Shown here piece after piece: positions 12,623 through 25,708 of a DNA stretch of 64,000 nt (position 1 is the first letter of the stretch; each line of letters opens with the position of its first letter). The translations under genes and the position numbers were made by a program. Source of the DNA: Acanthacorydalis orientalis (Eukaryota > Arthropoda > Insecta > Megaloptera > Corydalidae); NCBI GenBank assembly GCA_034766995.1, contig CM068315.1, forward strand, positions 52,514,162 through 52,578,161, given 5' to 3'. A model generated the notes under the pieces. That model ran no database searches. It was not told where the DNA came from and saw only the letters and a program-made list of their open reading frames with translations.

Positions 12623-15600
12623 AGTACACATTTACAAATGAATTTACTAATTTTAATTAAAAAATAAGTATTAAGTGTCAGAAAAAATTAACTTAATAAC
12701 CAAAATTATCATGATAGCTATTCAAAATACATACAAGAATTTAAAAATTTCTAAGCAACTTATCCAGCAGAAAATTTAACCTAGTTTAATGATTGGATCC
12801 ACCATGTAAATTAAATTATATTTGTGGCTCTGTAGTTTTACTTTTAGTAGTCTTTAAGCATTAAGTTACATAAACATTAAGTACATTTACTGGAAATACT
12901 GGAAGAAATTAACATATACATCTTTGATATTCTTATGATACCAGAACTATTACATTTTAAAGTGATTAAATTAATACTATATAATGAGAAAATAATTTAT
13001 TTATGTAATAACAAAAATGTGTTGAAAGATATATCAATAAATACGAATTGTGAATTTTATTATACATTTCTATTTTATTTAAAATTTTCAAAGATTATTA
13101 TTAATTTTATTTATAGATTGAAAATTATTACACTCAAAAAATAATACACAAAAAAAAATATAAGAACAAATATTTGTTTTATATCTCAATATAATAATAA
13201 AATTTGTATGGGTCTATGAACTATCACATTTATTTTTAATCTAATTTCTATTTTTATCATACCTTAACAAAACTGTTTATTTACCTTCTAACTATATTAA
13301 AAAATGTCTAATTTTATTTATCTTCTTTTCCATTTAATTAACTATCTACGAAGAAGAAAAGAATTTTATTTTCGATAAAAATAAGATGAAATATTCAAAT
13401 AATTTAACAGATATTGAAGATATTCATAGATTAGTTTTAGAAAGATTTGAAATATGTTGTTAAAAGCAAATAATTCGTAGTGAAGGAATTATTTTTGATT
13501 AAATTTGGAACAGAATGTTTTATCATTTATATGTAGATAATTAAAAATCAGGCCTATTTGAAAATGTAATATTAATATATAATTATTTAATTACTATAAT
13601 AAATAACTATTAAATATATTAAAAGAATATACTTCTCAACATTACACTTCATACAATTTACATTTAAATAACACTGTTTTCTACATACTAAAATATTATT
13701 ATTGAAAATGATTACAAAGAATTACTTTTACTAACTTTTTACTCCAATTTTTTACAATTCTGTCAATATTGACGCTTAGTACACGTTTTTGTACAGACAT
13801 TCGGTCGTTTTCTAAATTAAACATGACACATGCTACAAAGTCGGATCCGAACTCATGACATATTGATCAACAATAGCAGCTTTACTTGCTTACAACTGTC
13901 TCTATTGAAATTTGAAATTGCGAAATCATGCAAAAATATTAAAAAATAGTATGTTTTCACAGATTTCACAATTATTTTCACTTTGAAAATTTTCAACTTC
14001 TATTACTATACAATATATTTAGCCTAGATTATTTTCGGAGAATGTTTAAAAAGCAGGTTGTAAATTAAAAAACGTAATAACAATTAAAATAAAATAAAAC
14101 TACCGATATTGACATAATATATATATATATATATATATATAGTTTATTTGTAACACATCTCTGGGAAAACTAATATGTAGAGTTTTCAAATTTTATCAGG
14201 TTATGTAATTTATTAATAAATGTGTAAATACTATTATGAATTTGAGGATTAGATCTAAATATTAATTTATATGATTAATTCATCAATTATAACATATTCA
14301 GGAATATCATTCAAATTTTTCTATATCTGAAAATATAGTGGCATGCATAATTAATATTTTCATAAAATAATATAAAATATAAAACTAATCGATCTTAATA
14401 AATATATATTTTATTTTCAAATATTAAAACAATGTATCTCATTGAACCAATAAAAATTATATATATATATATATATAATTACTTTGTATATAATTCAATA
14501 AATCAATTACGGTAAATAAAATAACAAAAAAAATTGATTTTCTTTATTTCAGTATATATATAAATAATATTAATAAAAAAGATGATGTCAATAAATAAAT
14601 AACTGTCTTGAATATGTTAAAATAACCCTTAAATAATTACAAATATTATTGTATCAACAAATATTTAATGTCAATTTGATTATTTTATGCCAATGTGTTG
14701 AAAACTAGGAAGTTACCATTTTTAGATTAATTTATAATTTTTAATTTCTTTATTTATATTTTAATAATGTTCAAATATTTTTTTTAAATTAAATATCTTA
14801 ACTTTTTTCAAACTTGATTATTATTTTGTAAAGTAATTCTGTTTTAACTATTATACAATATAATTATACATTTAATTTAGTAGATTCTAACTGTGCTTCT
14901 CTTTCATAAATCATGTTTTTGTTTATATATCAATTTAATGTTAACCCTTTCAATAATACTTTTTCTACTTTAATAAATTTTGGTAAATGGTAACTAATTA
15001 CATTAAGGGCTAGTTAAAATTAGGCAAAATTATTGTCCAAGAATTTTCCGACATCTTCGATAAAAAATACAGGTCTGAAAAGTTTTATCCCTTCAGTATT
15101 TTATACTGGTTTTACTATATAAAGTATTTTCTTGACAGGAATTTTTGAAAATCGATGGGATATATGTATCCTACAAGTAACGAAACGATTAAACTCAGAG
15201 GAAGATTAAAATATTTAATATTTACCATATTTATGAATGTAAAATATTTATTAGTTGTTATTGTATTACTGATAAAAAATATAATTTTAATTTAAAAAAA
15301 ATACATTGAAACGAAGTAAACTACTGTATTTTTTATACACTAAAGTTGTGGTTTAGTAATATAAAAGTAATATATAAATCAAAAAAAGCTACTAATGAAT
15401 TTAAAAGTTTTTTAACATTTGTTCAATTTTAAGTTACAGAAATATAATTTCCAGAACGCAGTTTCATTTCAAATTTAATATATATTCGTTCTTTATTGTT
15501 CGCTTTTTTTAGTTTCAGGTTAATAATCTATTCGCATAAATATAAATTGTGAAAAAATATGATGTAGTGCAGTTTTTCATAAACTTTTAACGATAACGAA

Positions 15601-15639
15601 AAAAAAAACTATAAATAATGCAACTCGAGATACAATCGT

Positions 15640-15870
15640 TCCTCTTGAACAGCTCCAGTAGCATCACTAGATGTAGCGTTCCAGTCGTGTGCCACTATAA
15701 AGGGCGCAGACGGAGGCCATTGTACCGTTTAGTTCATTTGAATCGTTATTTAATGCGACGCTTTTGTAAGCGTGAACATGGAATAGCGTAATGCAATAAT
15801 AGCAGCGACTAACAGAGCCGTAGGTTCTGCTCTCCGGGTTCGTTTGTCTTACTGGAGTTCATTTACAATT
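15640..15870 (+). promoter_or_regulatory. Candidate TATA promoter and 5' exon island
   Basis: GC-richer island. On plus, TATAAA at 15696-15701 sits directly before GGGCGCAGACGG, and an initiator-like TTTAGTT follows at 15728-15734 (A at 15731, about 35 bases from the TATA box). Downstream are only tiny reading frames (ATG 15752, 12 codons). A weak donor GTAAGC lies at 15766. It could be the start of a transcript with a noncoding first exon. The evidence is motif spacing plus composition; no downstream coding exon was identified. Confidence 0.35.
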
Positions 15871-17855
15871 ATAATTTCATTTCGATTTGTTTTTGCACGT
15901 TGTGTGTCTTTGTTACCCTACGTTCTTCGCACTTTGCAAATAATGGCAAACACTAGAAAAGGAGACGGAATGGTCTTTTTCGTTTAATAGTGGCCGTTTC
16001 ATCATTTTCTCACAATGATATTAATTTTAATGAACAGCGCCGTTCAAAAACACTGCGTATTTAAAAGACCTATTTACATCTTTAAGGCACTGCCTATTTG
16101 ATTTCGTAAAGACTGTGCAGAAAAACATCAACTCTTTAAAAATTATAATTCATGATTACTTACTTTCTCTTATTTTTTTGTATCCACGTAAAACAGATTT
16201 ATTCCATTTTCATTTCATCTGTACATGTACAGACACACACACATATATCAACATATGTACATTTGTATTTACATGTAAATAATTGCATTTAAATGTATAA
16301 ACGTTAAATAATCGTATAAACATATTAGAAAAGTTAACTGTTTTAACCAGCTGCAATGTTTTTATTATTTATATTTGTGTGTGACTGTATTTATGTGCAT
16401 GTATAGAATTTTGTGAACTATTGTCTGTAAGAAAAAACAATGGATTTATACAATATCCATGAAAAAGATACGAGTACTTTTATAGCCACATTCAAATCAC
16501 TAGTCAAAACAACATGTTTTTCGCTGAAAAAGAAATATTGTCATTTTGTTTAATACAGAAAAAGCACACATAAAATCTGTTTGTAACTTTTAGATAGTAT
16601 TTTGATTTATAATTTTATAAAATTTTATTTCCAGGAGAAAATGTGCGGGAAATACATTAACTGAATTTTAGATAATAAAAACATAATAAAATTAAATATC
16701 GTGCATTATTTAGTCTAATTTATACACAATTTTTATTCATTGTAATATAAAATGTATGTGTAACTATATTTCAATCAAGCATTGATAAAAATGCATGAAT
16801 AATATCATCATATTTGTTTGTGCATTGACTGTTTTAAAGATATTCAAATACATTTTCATGAAATGTAAATCAACAACAAATATGTTTTCAATTTTTGCAT
16901 CTAGAAAACATAAAAATTAACATCGAATATAGAAAAATGAATGTATATTATCATAATAAAAATTAAAATGCCATTTTTTTGATACATGCACGTCATAGTT
17001 AATAATTAATATTTTTTTTATAACTTTTCAATTATTTATCTAGAGATTTTATTAAAAAGTTTAATTATATGAAATATATAAAAATATTTTATGACAATAA
17101 TATTGTTGTCGAATTTAAAAAAAAAACGATCGAAATTTAATAACTGGCAAATTAGCTAATAAATATTAAATTTCAAATTATTAAAACGTACCTTCATTAA
17201 CTATTCTAATAGAAATTTAATCATTTTATACAATTCTTTAACAAATACAATTTTGTAATAGAGGATGTGTACAGATGTGGTACATAGATTTTAACGTCCA
17301 AAATGATTAACTATGTGTCTCCTGAAGAACCGCACACAGATGATAGAGATAATTTAAGGTACGACACTAAACGCAAATTATATAAATTAATATTTACGTA
17401 CAATAAAACAATTATTAATTTAATTAAAGTTCAATTACTTATACCTGAAATCAATTTCAAATAAATATTCAAATCGTGGGGTTGTTTACATCGTATTATA
17501 ATAATATTAAAAATATGTTAAAAAGTGAATCTTCAAATATATTAGTTTAAGTAAATTTATTATATGCGAATCTTCAATCTTGTTTTCCTTATAAGATTTT
17601 AGATATTCCTTATACAATCCATATAAGGATCAAAATTCTTATATGAGCCCCTTATATATATATATATACGAGTATATATATACACCTTATATTAAATGTC
17701 AGAAAAAAACGTGATTTTTTCACTTGGGAACCTATAAAAATTGTGAACTTGAGATTTGGGTTAAATAATATTTTTTTCCAAAAGTTCATCATTAGAAAAA
17801 ATCATATAAAAAAATTTTAGACTACGTTCTTCATGTGCATCGTAAAAAAATAAAA
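15871..17855. other. AT-rich intergenic DNA
   Basis: Nothing recognised apart from a short (TA)n tract with a TACGAGTA centre at about 17653-17684. Confidence 0.6.
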
Positions 17856-18135
17856 CTCTGCGCAAATTTTCAATATTAATCATTTTTTTCGCTTCCAGTT
17901 ACATGTGTCCAATCAAGAGATTTATGTTTCCCCGAATATTATCAAAAATTTCCCACAATATATCAGGTAGATGTGAAATTTCTAATGACTAATCTGAATT
18001 AACATATTTGATCTTGTAACCTACAAATTTGTAATTTTTATTTTGTTTACAATAAAAAAATGTCCAATTAATCAAAACATATTTGTTAAAAAAAAAGTTA
18101 ACACCCTGTCCTCCTCCTCTGCTCCAAATGATTAA
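17856..18135. repeat. Dispersed repeat R1, copy B
   Basis: Direct-orientation relative of 832-1085, alignable across the whole length with scattered substitutions and small indels. It ends at a CTCCAAATGATTAA block that corresponds to TTCCAAATAGTTAA in copy A. No long frame in either copy. Confidence 0.7.
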
Positions 18136-18568
18136 CGGGAAGTTACGCACGACAATTTTAATAGTTTTTCCCTATCTTTGTTATCATACAAAGTGAATAT
18201 CGTCCTTAGGAAAAAAATGAAATAATTTTCAAAACAAAATTAATATGAAAACTTCTGTTATTGCGTATAAACTTAGTTTAATTTAAGATTGTTCGATAAA
18301 AAGTACACCTAAATTTAATTAAGACTAAATAATGATTTTACAACAAAAATTTGTTTCTTTTAGATTAAAAATGAATTGTGATCAATCAAGAGACTATACA
18401 ACCTTATATAAAATATCTGAAGAAGTCTTTGAAAAATGACTAGCAAATTTTTCAATATGTATCGTACTGAATATTATGAATTATGAACGTAGTCTTACAG
18501 AGGTTTTTATGAACGTACATGCAAGATATTGCGAATGATTAATTAATATTTTATTGATAATTAATAGA

Positions 18569-18607
<39 letters not shown>

Positions 18608-18620
18608 AGTGTGTGTGTAT
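18569..18620. repeat. Compound microsatellite (AT)n(GT)n
   Basis: About 14 AT units pass into a GT/GA-GT run. Typical two-step dinucleotide array. Confidence 0.95.
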
Positions 18621-18779
18621 AAACCAAGTAACATTAAAATATTTTATGAACGCTGGTAACTTGGTAACACAACCGTTTTTTTTTTGGTAACTGTTTATCG
18701 AAACACAACGTATAGAATTAGATTGCGACGAAATAAAGCAATAATTGTTTTAGAGATTCTTTAAAAACTCTATCGTGTA

Positions 18780-19215
18780 GCTAATGAAGCCATGCCACTT
18801 CTCGTCTGTCACGTGAAAGCAAACGATGTGCAGTGTCTCACAGAGGCTCGAACACTTAACGCTCATCCAATTAATTAAATGAAAGCCGCGAGAACCGCCT
18901 CTCATGTTGTGTAACATTAATCAACCTGTTTTTCTCCGTTGCGAGATGGCACCGTCACCTTCACGGCCTCCTCTATCACCACAACGAGACGCTGGCTACG
19001 GAGTGATTCATACTTTTTGTTATGACGGTGATGATAGTAATTTAACGTTGTGGTTCAACGCCGGTGCCTCAGTGCGGTTCACGCAACGTATAAGAAGGGT
19101 ATTTTCGGTGACTGTCATTCCGAATATGAGGACAAATTAAATGTTATTAGTTTATTGTTTCTACGATCACACACAGTTGATATTTACAGTCGCATCGAGC
19201 CGAAACTGATTTATA
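18780..19215 (+). other. GC-rich island with a 78-codon open frame
   Basis: ATG at 18904 opens a 78-codon frame to TAA at 19140. It has a Pro/Ser-rich segment (MAPSPSRPPLSPQRDAGYG) and then a stretch with Asp and Asn pairs. A second frame (19050-19232) overlaps it. The island extends upstream of the ATG over 18780-18900 with a CACGTG E-box-like site near 18811. I recognise no family. It might be a small gene, an exon, or a conserved regulatory block with a chance ORF. Confidence 0.3.
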
Positions 19216-19599
19216 TTAAAACATCATTATAGAAGTAATTATCAGTTTGAAAATATAATAATTGGCACGTTAATTTCAAATCGGCTTTTAACAATTAATC
19301 AAGTTTCATCTTTTTTTTGTGAATTCCTTTTATATTAAGACAAAAACCATGCTTTCCTCATATATTCTATATAAAAATTTGGATTAAAAATTCAAATGTT
19401 ACATTTAAATAATATGGCCTACATGTATCAGTATCTTTTTCGCAAAAGTCATATTTTTATTTCTTATTTTTATAAAGTGAATGCATCTTTTGTAAAAAAA
19501 AAGTAACTATCCAAACAATTATATAAAATAATATAAATCATCATTCGATTAATTTAACGCTGTAAAAATGTCAATTTGATATTTTTTTAAATTTTATTC

Positions 19600-20078
19600 T
19601 TAACCGTTTTAGTACCAGACAGCGCGATCGCGCTTCAGCGTTCAGTGTCTAAAAGTGCCAGCTCATCGGTCTATAGAGTCGATCTGACTGCACACACGGA
19701 TTTTGTCGATTCGTATCTTTATTGTTACCGTTTATAGAGGTTTTCTTAACATTATTTTATTGTTAACTATGAAGGGTATATAAATAAAAACTAAATAAAA
19801 TTATCAGGTAGGATAAAATAAAAAATTAATACTACTAATGAAATATATATGTATATACATACCTTTTATATCAACAATAAAATACTTAAAAATAATGTTT
19901 AGAAATTACTATCACTACGTATACTCATAATAATGCCAAAATAATAATTAACTGAATGAGACATACTGCTTATAAGCAGAATAAAAGCGCAATCGCACCA
20001 CCTATTCGACACGGAATTAGAGAAGCGCGATCGCGCCGCTTGGCATTTTTCAAAGGCCCGTGGCACTCAAACGGTTAA
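19600..20078. mobile_element. Non-autonomous piggyBac-type MITE
   Basis: The element occupies 19604-20074 and is bounded on both sides by TTAA (19600-19603 and 20075-20078), the target duplication of piggyBac elements. Ends are inverted: CCGTTTTAGTACCAG on the left and, on the opposite strand, CCGTTTGAGTGCCAC on the right. Subterminal inverted blocks AGCGCGATCGCGC lie at 19621-19633 and 20024-20036, with a degenerate third copy (GCGCAATCGC) at 19987-19996. At 471 bp with no transposase frame it is a MITE. The GC-rich ends contrast with an AT-rich core. Confidence 0.92.
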
Positions 20079-20753
20079 CACAAAAAAGACTAAGTGATTT
20101 ATTTGTGTTAAATGTATTTCGTCGTGTTACCTTATTTGATTTCGTCCCATCACAAACATCCCTTTCATGTAAAAATTCAAATAAGTGTACCAGAAATGTT
20201 TTTATTCTGCTCATTTTAAATTCAAACATGCAAGAAATATAGTCAGTTAAGAGATTTGTCTACGAGTTGAATAGTAAAAAAGAAGATAAACTCGAAAGAA
20301 ATATAAATGGAAAAAAATAGAACGACAGTTCCGCAAACAGACTATTAACATTATTTAATACAAAATAGGCTGATTCCATTTATAATTAGAGATGTATTAT
20401 ACTCTATAGAATAATCATTATTGATTTTGTATTGAATCATTTATGAATTTGCAAGTACACATGCACAATTTCATACATACGTATTTAAATTAAAATTTAA
20501 CTGCAACAGTAGAATACTTAGTCACGTACAATTATACTATAAAGTCAATGAAAATATAATTATGAAATCAAATTAGAAATGAGTATGCAAGTAAAATAGT
20601 AAAATATTATATATATATATAAAAAGAGAAAAAGAGAAAGAGAGATAATATCCGTATGTGCGATGTGTTTTTATATAAAGTATAAATATAAAAAAATAAA
20701 ACTAAATGTGTAAATGAACTATTAAATTTAGTATACAAAATTATTTAATAATC

Positions 20754-20833
<80 letters not shown>

Positions 20834-21050
20834 TAATGAAAAGGAGAAAAGATAGAGACCAACAGACTATTTTTTTAACTAATGTTATCATTAAATTTGA
20901 ATTTCTACTTCATTTTGTGATAATTGAGAATAAATATAAATAAAAGGAATTGTATAACGAATGCTCACAAGGATGAGAGTAAAATGTATAAAATGTGTTT
21001 CTATAATTAGTTCTAAATGTAAAAGCAATTCAAAAATAACAGACATTTAT
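20079..21050. other. AT-rich intergenic DNA
   Basis: Contains a short (AT)n at 20609-20620 and the compound array at 20756-20831. No gene recognised. Confidence 0.6.
20756..20831. repeat. Compound microsatellite (AT)n(AG)n
   Basis: About 21 AT units followed directly by about 17 AG units. Confidence 0.97.
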
Positions 21051-21052
21051 GG

Positions 21053-21692
21053 GAGACCGGAGCTGGTTGGTGGTAGTGGCAGGTTGGCGAAAGGCCCTTT
21101 TCTCCGGCTCTGTTAAGAGGCGTTGATGAGAAAACCTTCTAAACAAAGACTATGCAGCTTCTCCTGTACAACCACGACTCCCATCTGTCAGTGGAGCCTT
21201 TGATTTTTTTCAAATACAATGGCGTCGCTGTATTAACGTTTCCTCCTCATTGCAGTCATAATCTCCAGCACTTGGGTCGAATCGTGTACGGCCCATTCAA
21301 AAAATACGTCAATTTATTTGTGAGTGAGTAAAAATTAAAAGAAATCTCACAAATAACTTTATAAAAACATTGTTATTAATATTTAATAAACGCTTTTCGA
21401 TTTCTAGTTTGTTCAGTCTTTTATCATGGTCCATCAACTTGATCCAAATGTACTGCTAATCTGGCCCATAAGCACCACCAACCTATCCCATGCACGGGGC
21501 AGGATGGCGGCCTTGCAGAGGTTTATATAAAAATCTATAACTTTCAACATTTTTTATTGCAGTTCTTAACAATTTCAAGAACTGTAGTCGAAAGATTACT
21601 CTTTCATGTGCCGCATTGTTTACTTTGAAAAAATTGATTACAATGATAATAAAAAATGAAAAACAACAAACCCCGCCAACCAGACCCGGTCT
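21053..21692. mobile_element. Candidate inverted-repeat element or MITE, unclassified
   Basis: AGACCGGAGCTGGTTGGTGG at 21054-21073 is matched on the opposite strand by AGACCGGGTCTGGTTGGCGG at 21692-21673, 16 of 20 identical. The 640 bp between them is GC-rich near both ends and AT-rich in the middle, with no long frame. I could not define a target duplication. A DNA-transposon derivative is the simplest reading; a chance inverted pair in a GC-rich island is the alternative. Confidence 0.4.
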
Positions 21693-21828
21693 TTCTTACT
21701 GACGAATAATTAAAAAAAGATTATAATAAGAAGAGATGAAGTACCAAAAAGACGAATTACTTTTGAAAATATATTTTTATAAAGCTGCTTGTTTTTTACT
21801 TCAATCAGTATTTTCATATTATTGTTTC

Positions 21829-21831
<3 letters not shown>

Positions 21832-21872
<41 letters not shown>
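21832..21872. repeat. (AT)n microsatellite
   Basis: About 20 uninterrupted AT units. A second (AT)n of about 30 bp follows at 21991-22021. Confidence 0.96.
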
Positions 21873-21876
<4 letters not shown>

Positions 21877-21986
21877 TGAAAAAGGTATATATAAACATAT
21901 AAACACAAACACTACATATATACATATTTGTTATTTTTTACTGATTAAACGAAAATATAAATGACTGTATCAAACTTTGTACACAA

Positions 21987-22025
<39 letters not shown>

Positions 22026-22224
22026 GAGAAAGTAATAATTGGAAAATAAACTCACTTGAAAATATTTTTAATAATATTGGACATTGTGAATAAAACTTGG
22101 CATACTTTTTTTCATTTGAATATCAAATTCATTTTATGAATTTCTTTATTAAATAAAATTGTGCTTTATTGATAACCAACAAACAATATCAATTTAATTA
22201 ATAATCCATTTCATTTGAATTTTA

Positions 22225-22450
22225 TTGCTACGAAATTGTCAAAGCATCAATAGCCTGAAACAGAATCTGAATATTATCGGCGTTCCGCAAACTCAAACCG
22301 AGCATAAAATCAATCAATTTAACGTCAAAATAAATCTTTATTCTTATATTTGTATTCCCTGTGGAGATTGGCGCCTGTTGTCTGACACGAACGAAAACTT
22401 CTACACTTGCAGACAATAAAAAATTCTCTACTCTGAATATACTCAACTGT
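22225..22450. other. Mixed-composition island open on both strands
   Basis: Open on plus (22225-22419, 64 codons) and minus (22446-22228, 72 codons). The minus frame has the more protein-like composition, with segments such as FMLGLSLRNADNIQ. No family recognised, so no coding strand is chosen. It may be an exon or an old retroelement piece. Confidence 0.25.
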
Positions 22451-22669
22451 CCCGCGATTTCTACACTTGAAAATATTTACTTCATTTATTTTCCGTAATT
22501 TTTTATATCGTTTTAATCAAAATATTTTCTTTTACTTTTTTTACGCCTCACTGTTTTTTATATTATTGATATTTATTCAATTTATAACAAGTATGTGACA
22601 TATATTTACTTTTCTACACACACATGCTCAATAAACAAACATATATGTTTACATTCATCTATCTCTCTC

Positions 22670-22713
<44 letters not shown>

Positions 22714-23331
22714 GCTTAATTATCAATAACAGTTCTTTTTTATTATAATATATAAGAATTATAAAAGCACACTAAAAAATATCAATAATCAATTAGTAGG
22801 TTTAAATTTAGAACTAGTGAAAGAAGATTAAGATTGTTTCTAATCGATAAAATTTATAAAAAAAAATAATTTCAATATTTTAAATCAAATAAATATTCAT
22901 TTTTAAGATAAAATACATTACTGAAATAATACTTTCAATATCAATCATTTTGATACAGTAATACATTTTATTAATTTTCATTTTAAATATAATTGTGCCA
23001 ATGTTAATTTCTATAAGATACTTTTGTACATTTATTTGTAAATAAAATCCTTAAATGATAAGCATACCGTGAGAAATATATATATTTTAAATAAAATAAA
23101 TAACTAATTAAGAACTGAAATAAAAAGTTATACTCATTCATGCAATTGTTTAAAGAATAATATATAAAACGAAACTTTTAGACTATAAAAAAGAAAAGCC
23201 TTAAACTAAAATCTACTAAATTATCAAAAGAAGACAATTGTAAGATAAATCATTATGAAGTTTTAATATAAAGAATAACTTATATACGTCAAAAATTAAA
23301 ATTTACAAAGAAATAAATTATTATTTATGTA

Positions 23332-23417
<86 letters not shown>

Positions 23418-23815
23418 GTACATATATATATATATTCTTTATTATTGAATGTTGTAAGAAAACAATTTATTTTAACATAGAAAACTGTCGAATTGATAAA
23501 GTCATCGCTGACAGATATTATTTTAAATGTTATTTCATGTATTTAACCCGTTGTCTCCCTGCAATATCAACTACGTTCAAAGTTTGTCGAATTACTTAAG
23601 CTAAGAAACAGTTAATTTAATCAAGAAAATTGTTTCATATGATATGAATGTAAATACAAAGCAATCATGAAAGCTAACATATCTTTGACATAAAACAATA
23701 TTGTAGCAATTAGAAGCACAATATCGAAGACAACATTTGGTCCTTTATCTTTTTAGTTATAGTGTGTGTATATATATACACACACAATCTGTGTAAGCGC
23801 TTATCTCAGAGAGTA
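22451..23815. other. AT-rich intergenic DNA
   Basis: Contains (AT)n at 22675-22711 and the long interrupted array at 23331-23435. The 63-codon frame starting at 23408 begins inside that array and is not considered coding. Confidence 0.6.
23331..23435. repeat. Long interrupted (TA)n microsatellite
   Basis: About 100 bp of TA repeats with GTATATATAAA and GTACA interruptions. Confidence 0.96.
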
Positions 23816-23819
23816 ATCT

Positions 23820-24060
23820 TCACGTAATTCAATATATCGCCCCCGCCCATATCACCGCAGACCACAGCCACTATTTATTGTTCAATTTCGGCAAACATTC
23901 GACGAGTATCGTGGTTATAACTCACAGACTCATCCTCCTGCGTAGTGGAACATAGCTTCTGTTTTGTTGTAGTTTAACGTTTAATGGCATGTGGAACACT
24001 ACTTGTATCCGAAATGTACACAGTGAGATATTTGTACGTTTAAATTAAAATGAAGTCGAA
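23820..24060. other. GC-richer island
   Basis: Contains CGCCCCCGCCCATATCACCG and several CpGs. A 62-codon frame starts at ATG 24050 at its edge but has no recognisable motif. Possibly regulatory or an untranslated exon. Confidence 0.3.
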
Positions 24061-24786
24061 ATACGTCGAGTCACTAAATAACAGCTACAAATTGCAGAAA
24101 TCGATACGCAATTTGAAATTTCATTTTGTAATCGTTTATAATCTTCAACTACGTGTTCGAGCGTATGTTTCATTAATAAATTATTCAAATAGCGTAATGC
24201 CACCGGCAACAAATACTAGTAATGCATTCTATTTATAGGCAAGTAAACGAGAACAAAATACTACGTGCGAGCTTCAATTTGTATTATAAACAAATATGTG
24301 CTTTTTAATAACGATTCTTCACAAACAAACACATAATCGGGGAACACACGACTGTAATTCTATTCAAATATACCAAACAAAAAAATATTATTTATTCGTC
24401 ACTTATCAAACGATATTACCGAAAATTTAGATTTTTAAATAGCAATTGTAATAGCAAAATTATTTCTATTCTATATGATAAGAATAATTATCGAAAATGA
24501 AACAGAACAGAATTCTTCGTCGAAAACGTTAAAATGTAAAACGATTTTTATAATAAAACTTATTCAATTATTAATCACTTTTATATTACGGTTTAGTTTG
24601 TAAGGATAACTTTTTGGAATAAATTATTGGTAAGAACACGTCTTTGCTTTCAATTTGCTTTTAAAAGAACAAATCAATAAAGATAATAGCATTGAAGTTC
24701 AATATTATACATTATTCTTAACTTCATACTTTCTTTTAATGATTCATTGGTTTTCAGCTAACTTTTTAAATTTTATATCCTCTTCT

Positions 24787-24827
<41 letters not shown>

Positions 24828-24830
<3 letters not shown>

Positions 24831-24919
24831 TAATTTCAGATGTGTTCATTCAAATCTTAGTTCTTTATTAAAAAAAAGTTATAATTGAAATAATTCACAT
24901 GTGCACAGATTTATAAAAC

Positions 24920-24969
<50 letters not shown>

Positions 24970-25050
24970 ATCTGTGTATATGTGAATTATTTTAACTATA
25001 AAATTATTTTACTAAAGAATCTAGATTTAAATGAACACATCTGAAATTAC
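24828..25050. repeat. Long inverted repeat around an (AT)n loop
   Basis: The arms at about 24831-24916 and 24964-25049 are reverse complements at roughly 85% by eye. Shared blocks are AATTTCAGATGTGTTCATT, AATAATTCACAT and CACAGATTTATAA. The roughly 45-bp loop is almost pure (AT)n, and another (AT)n tract (24789-24825) abuts the left arm outside. It could fold into a cruciform or, if transcribed, a long hairpin RNA. It could also be a fold-back element. No target duplication is evident. Confidence 0.85.
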
Positions 25051-25378
25051 GTTCGAAGAATTTAAAATAAGGAAATCTTATAAAATTTTCATTGTTCAAA
25101 AATGTAAGCATTTCATTAAAACGAAAAGAATCAATTGAATATTTATAAGTTATGGGTATACGAATACAGTTTGAATATATTGAAAATATAAAGATTCTTA
25201 AAAATAATTTCATTGAAACCCATATTTATTAAGAATTGATTATTATAAAATTTCTGAAATAAGCTTGGTACGATAAGCTAATTGGTTAACAATACAATAT
25301 CTCAAATGCAATATATTTGTTATATTTTATATACATGTGATTTATATAAAATATACACAATATATTGTATTAAAAATT

Positions 25379-25563
25379 TTAGGTTGGTAGGAAAATAGTT
25401 GCGGTTTTTGTTTCCTGAATTCTAACCTTCATTTTTTTAATGAAAGAGTCATTTCATGGTGCGCATGTTAATATCATTTTAAAGTGTATTTTTCGGTCTG
25501 TGTTTTTGTAACTTCTGCTTGGGTTTCATTATTCATTTCCCTACAAATTGGGCTACTGAATTA
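25379..25563 (+). mobile_element. Mariner fragment, copy 3 (5' end only)
   Basis: Begins TTAGGTTGGTAGGAAAATAG, the terminal repeat shared with the other copies. About 160 bp follows, matching the mariner untranslated leader seen reversed in copy 4 (blocks CATTTTAAAGTG, TTTTTCGGTCTG, CAAATTGGGCTACTGAATTA). Homology ends before the transposase start. Confidence 0.85.
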
Positions 25564-25670
25564 TATATAATTATATATAATTTACTTATATTTAATAGTA
25601 TTTGAAATATTAATTTTAAATATGACAAAATTAAATTCCTTATAATCTTAAAAATGAAAAAATAATTCAG

Positions 25671-25708
<38 letters not shown>

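Larger units (their letters stand above)
10531..15635. other. AT-rich intergenic DNA with many (AT)n tracts
   Basis: Contains long (AT)n tracts at 11149-11237, 11492-11544, 11850-11899, 12551-12622, 14119-14141 and 14459-14477. The 67-codon minus frame at 11191-11394 starts in a microsatellite; no gene recognised. The part from 12,900 to 15,500 is especially AT-rich and featureless. Confidence 0.6.

Noticed and set aside
22370..22395. TGGCGCCTGTTGTC, resembling an LTR primer-binding site
   Set aside because: Only the first seven bases fit a TGGCGCC-type site, and no LTR pair, CA end or gag/pol frame is nearby.
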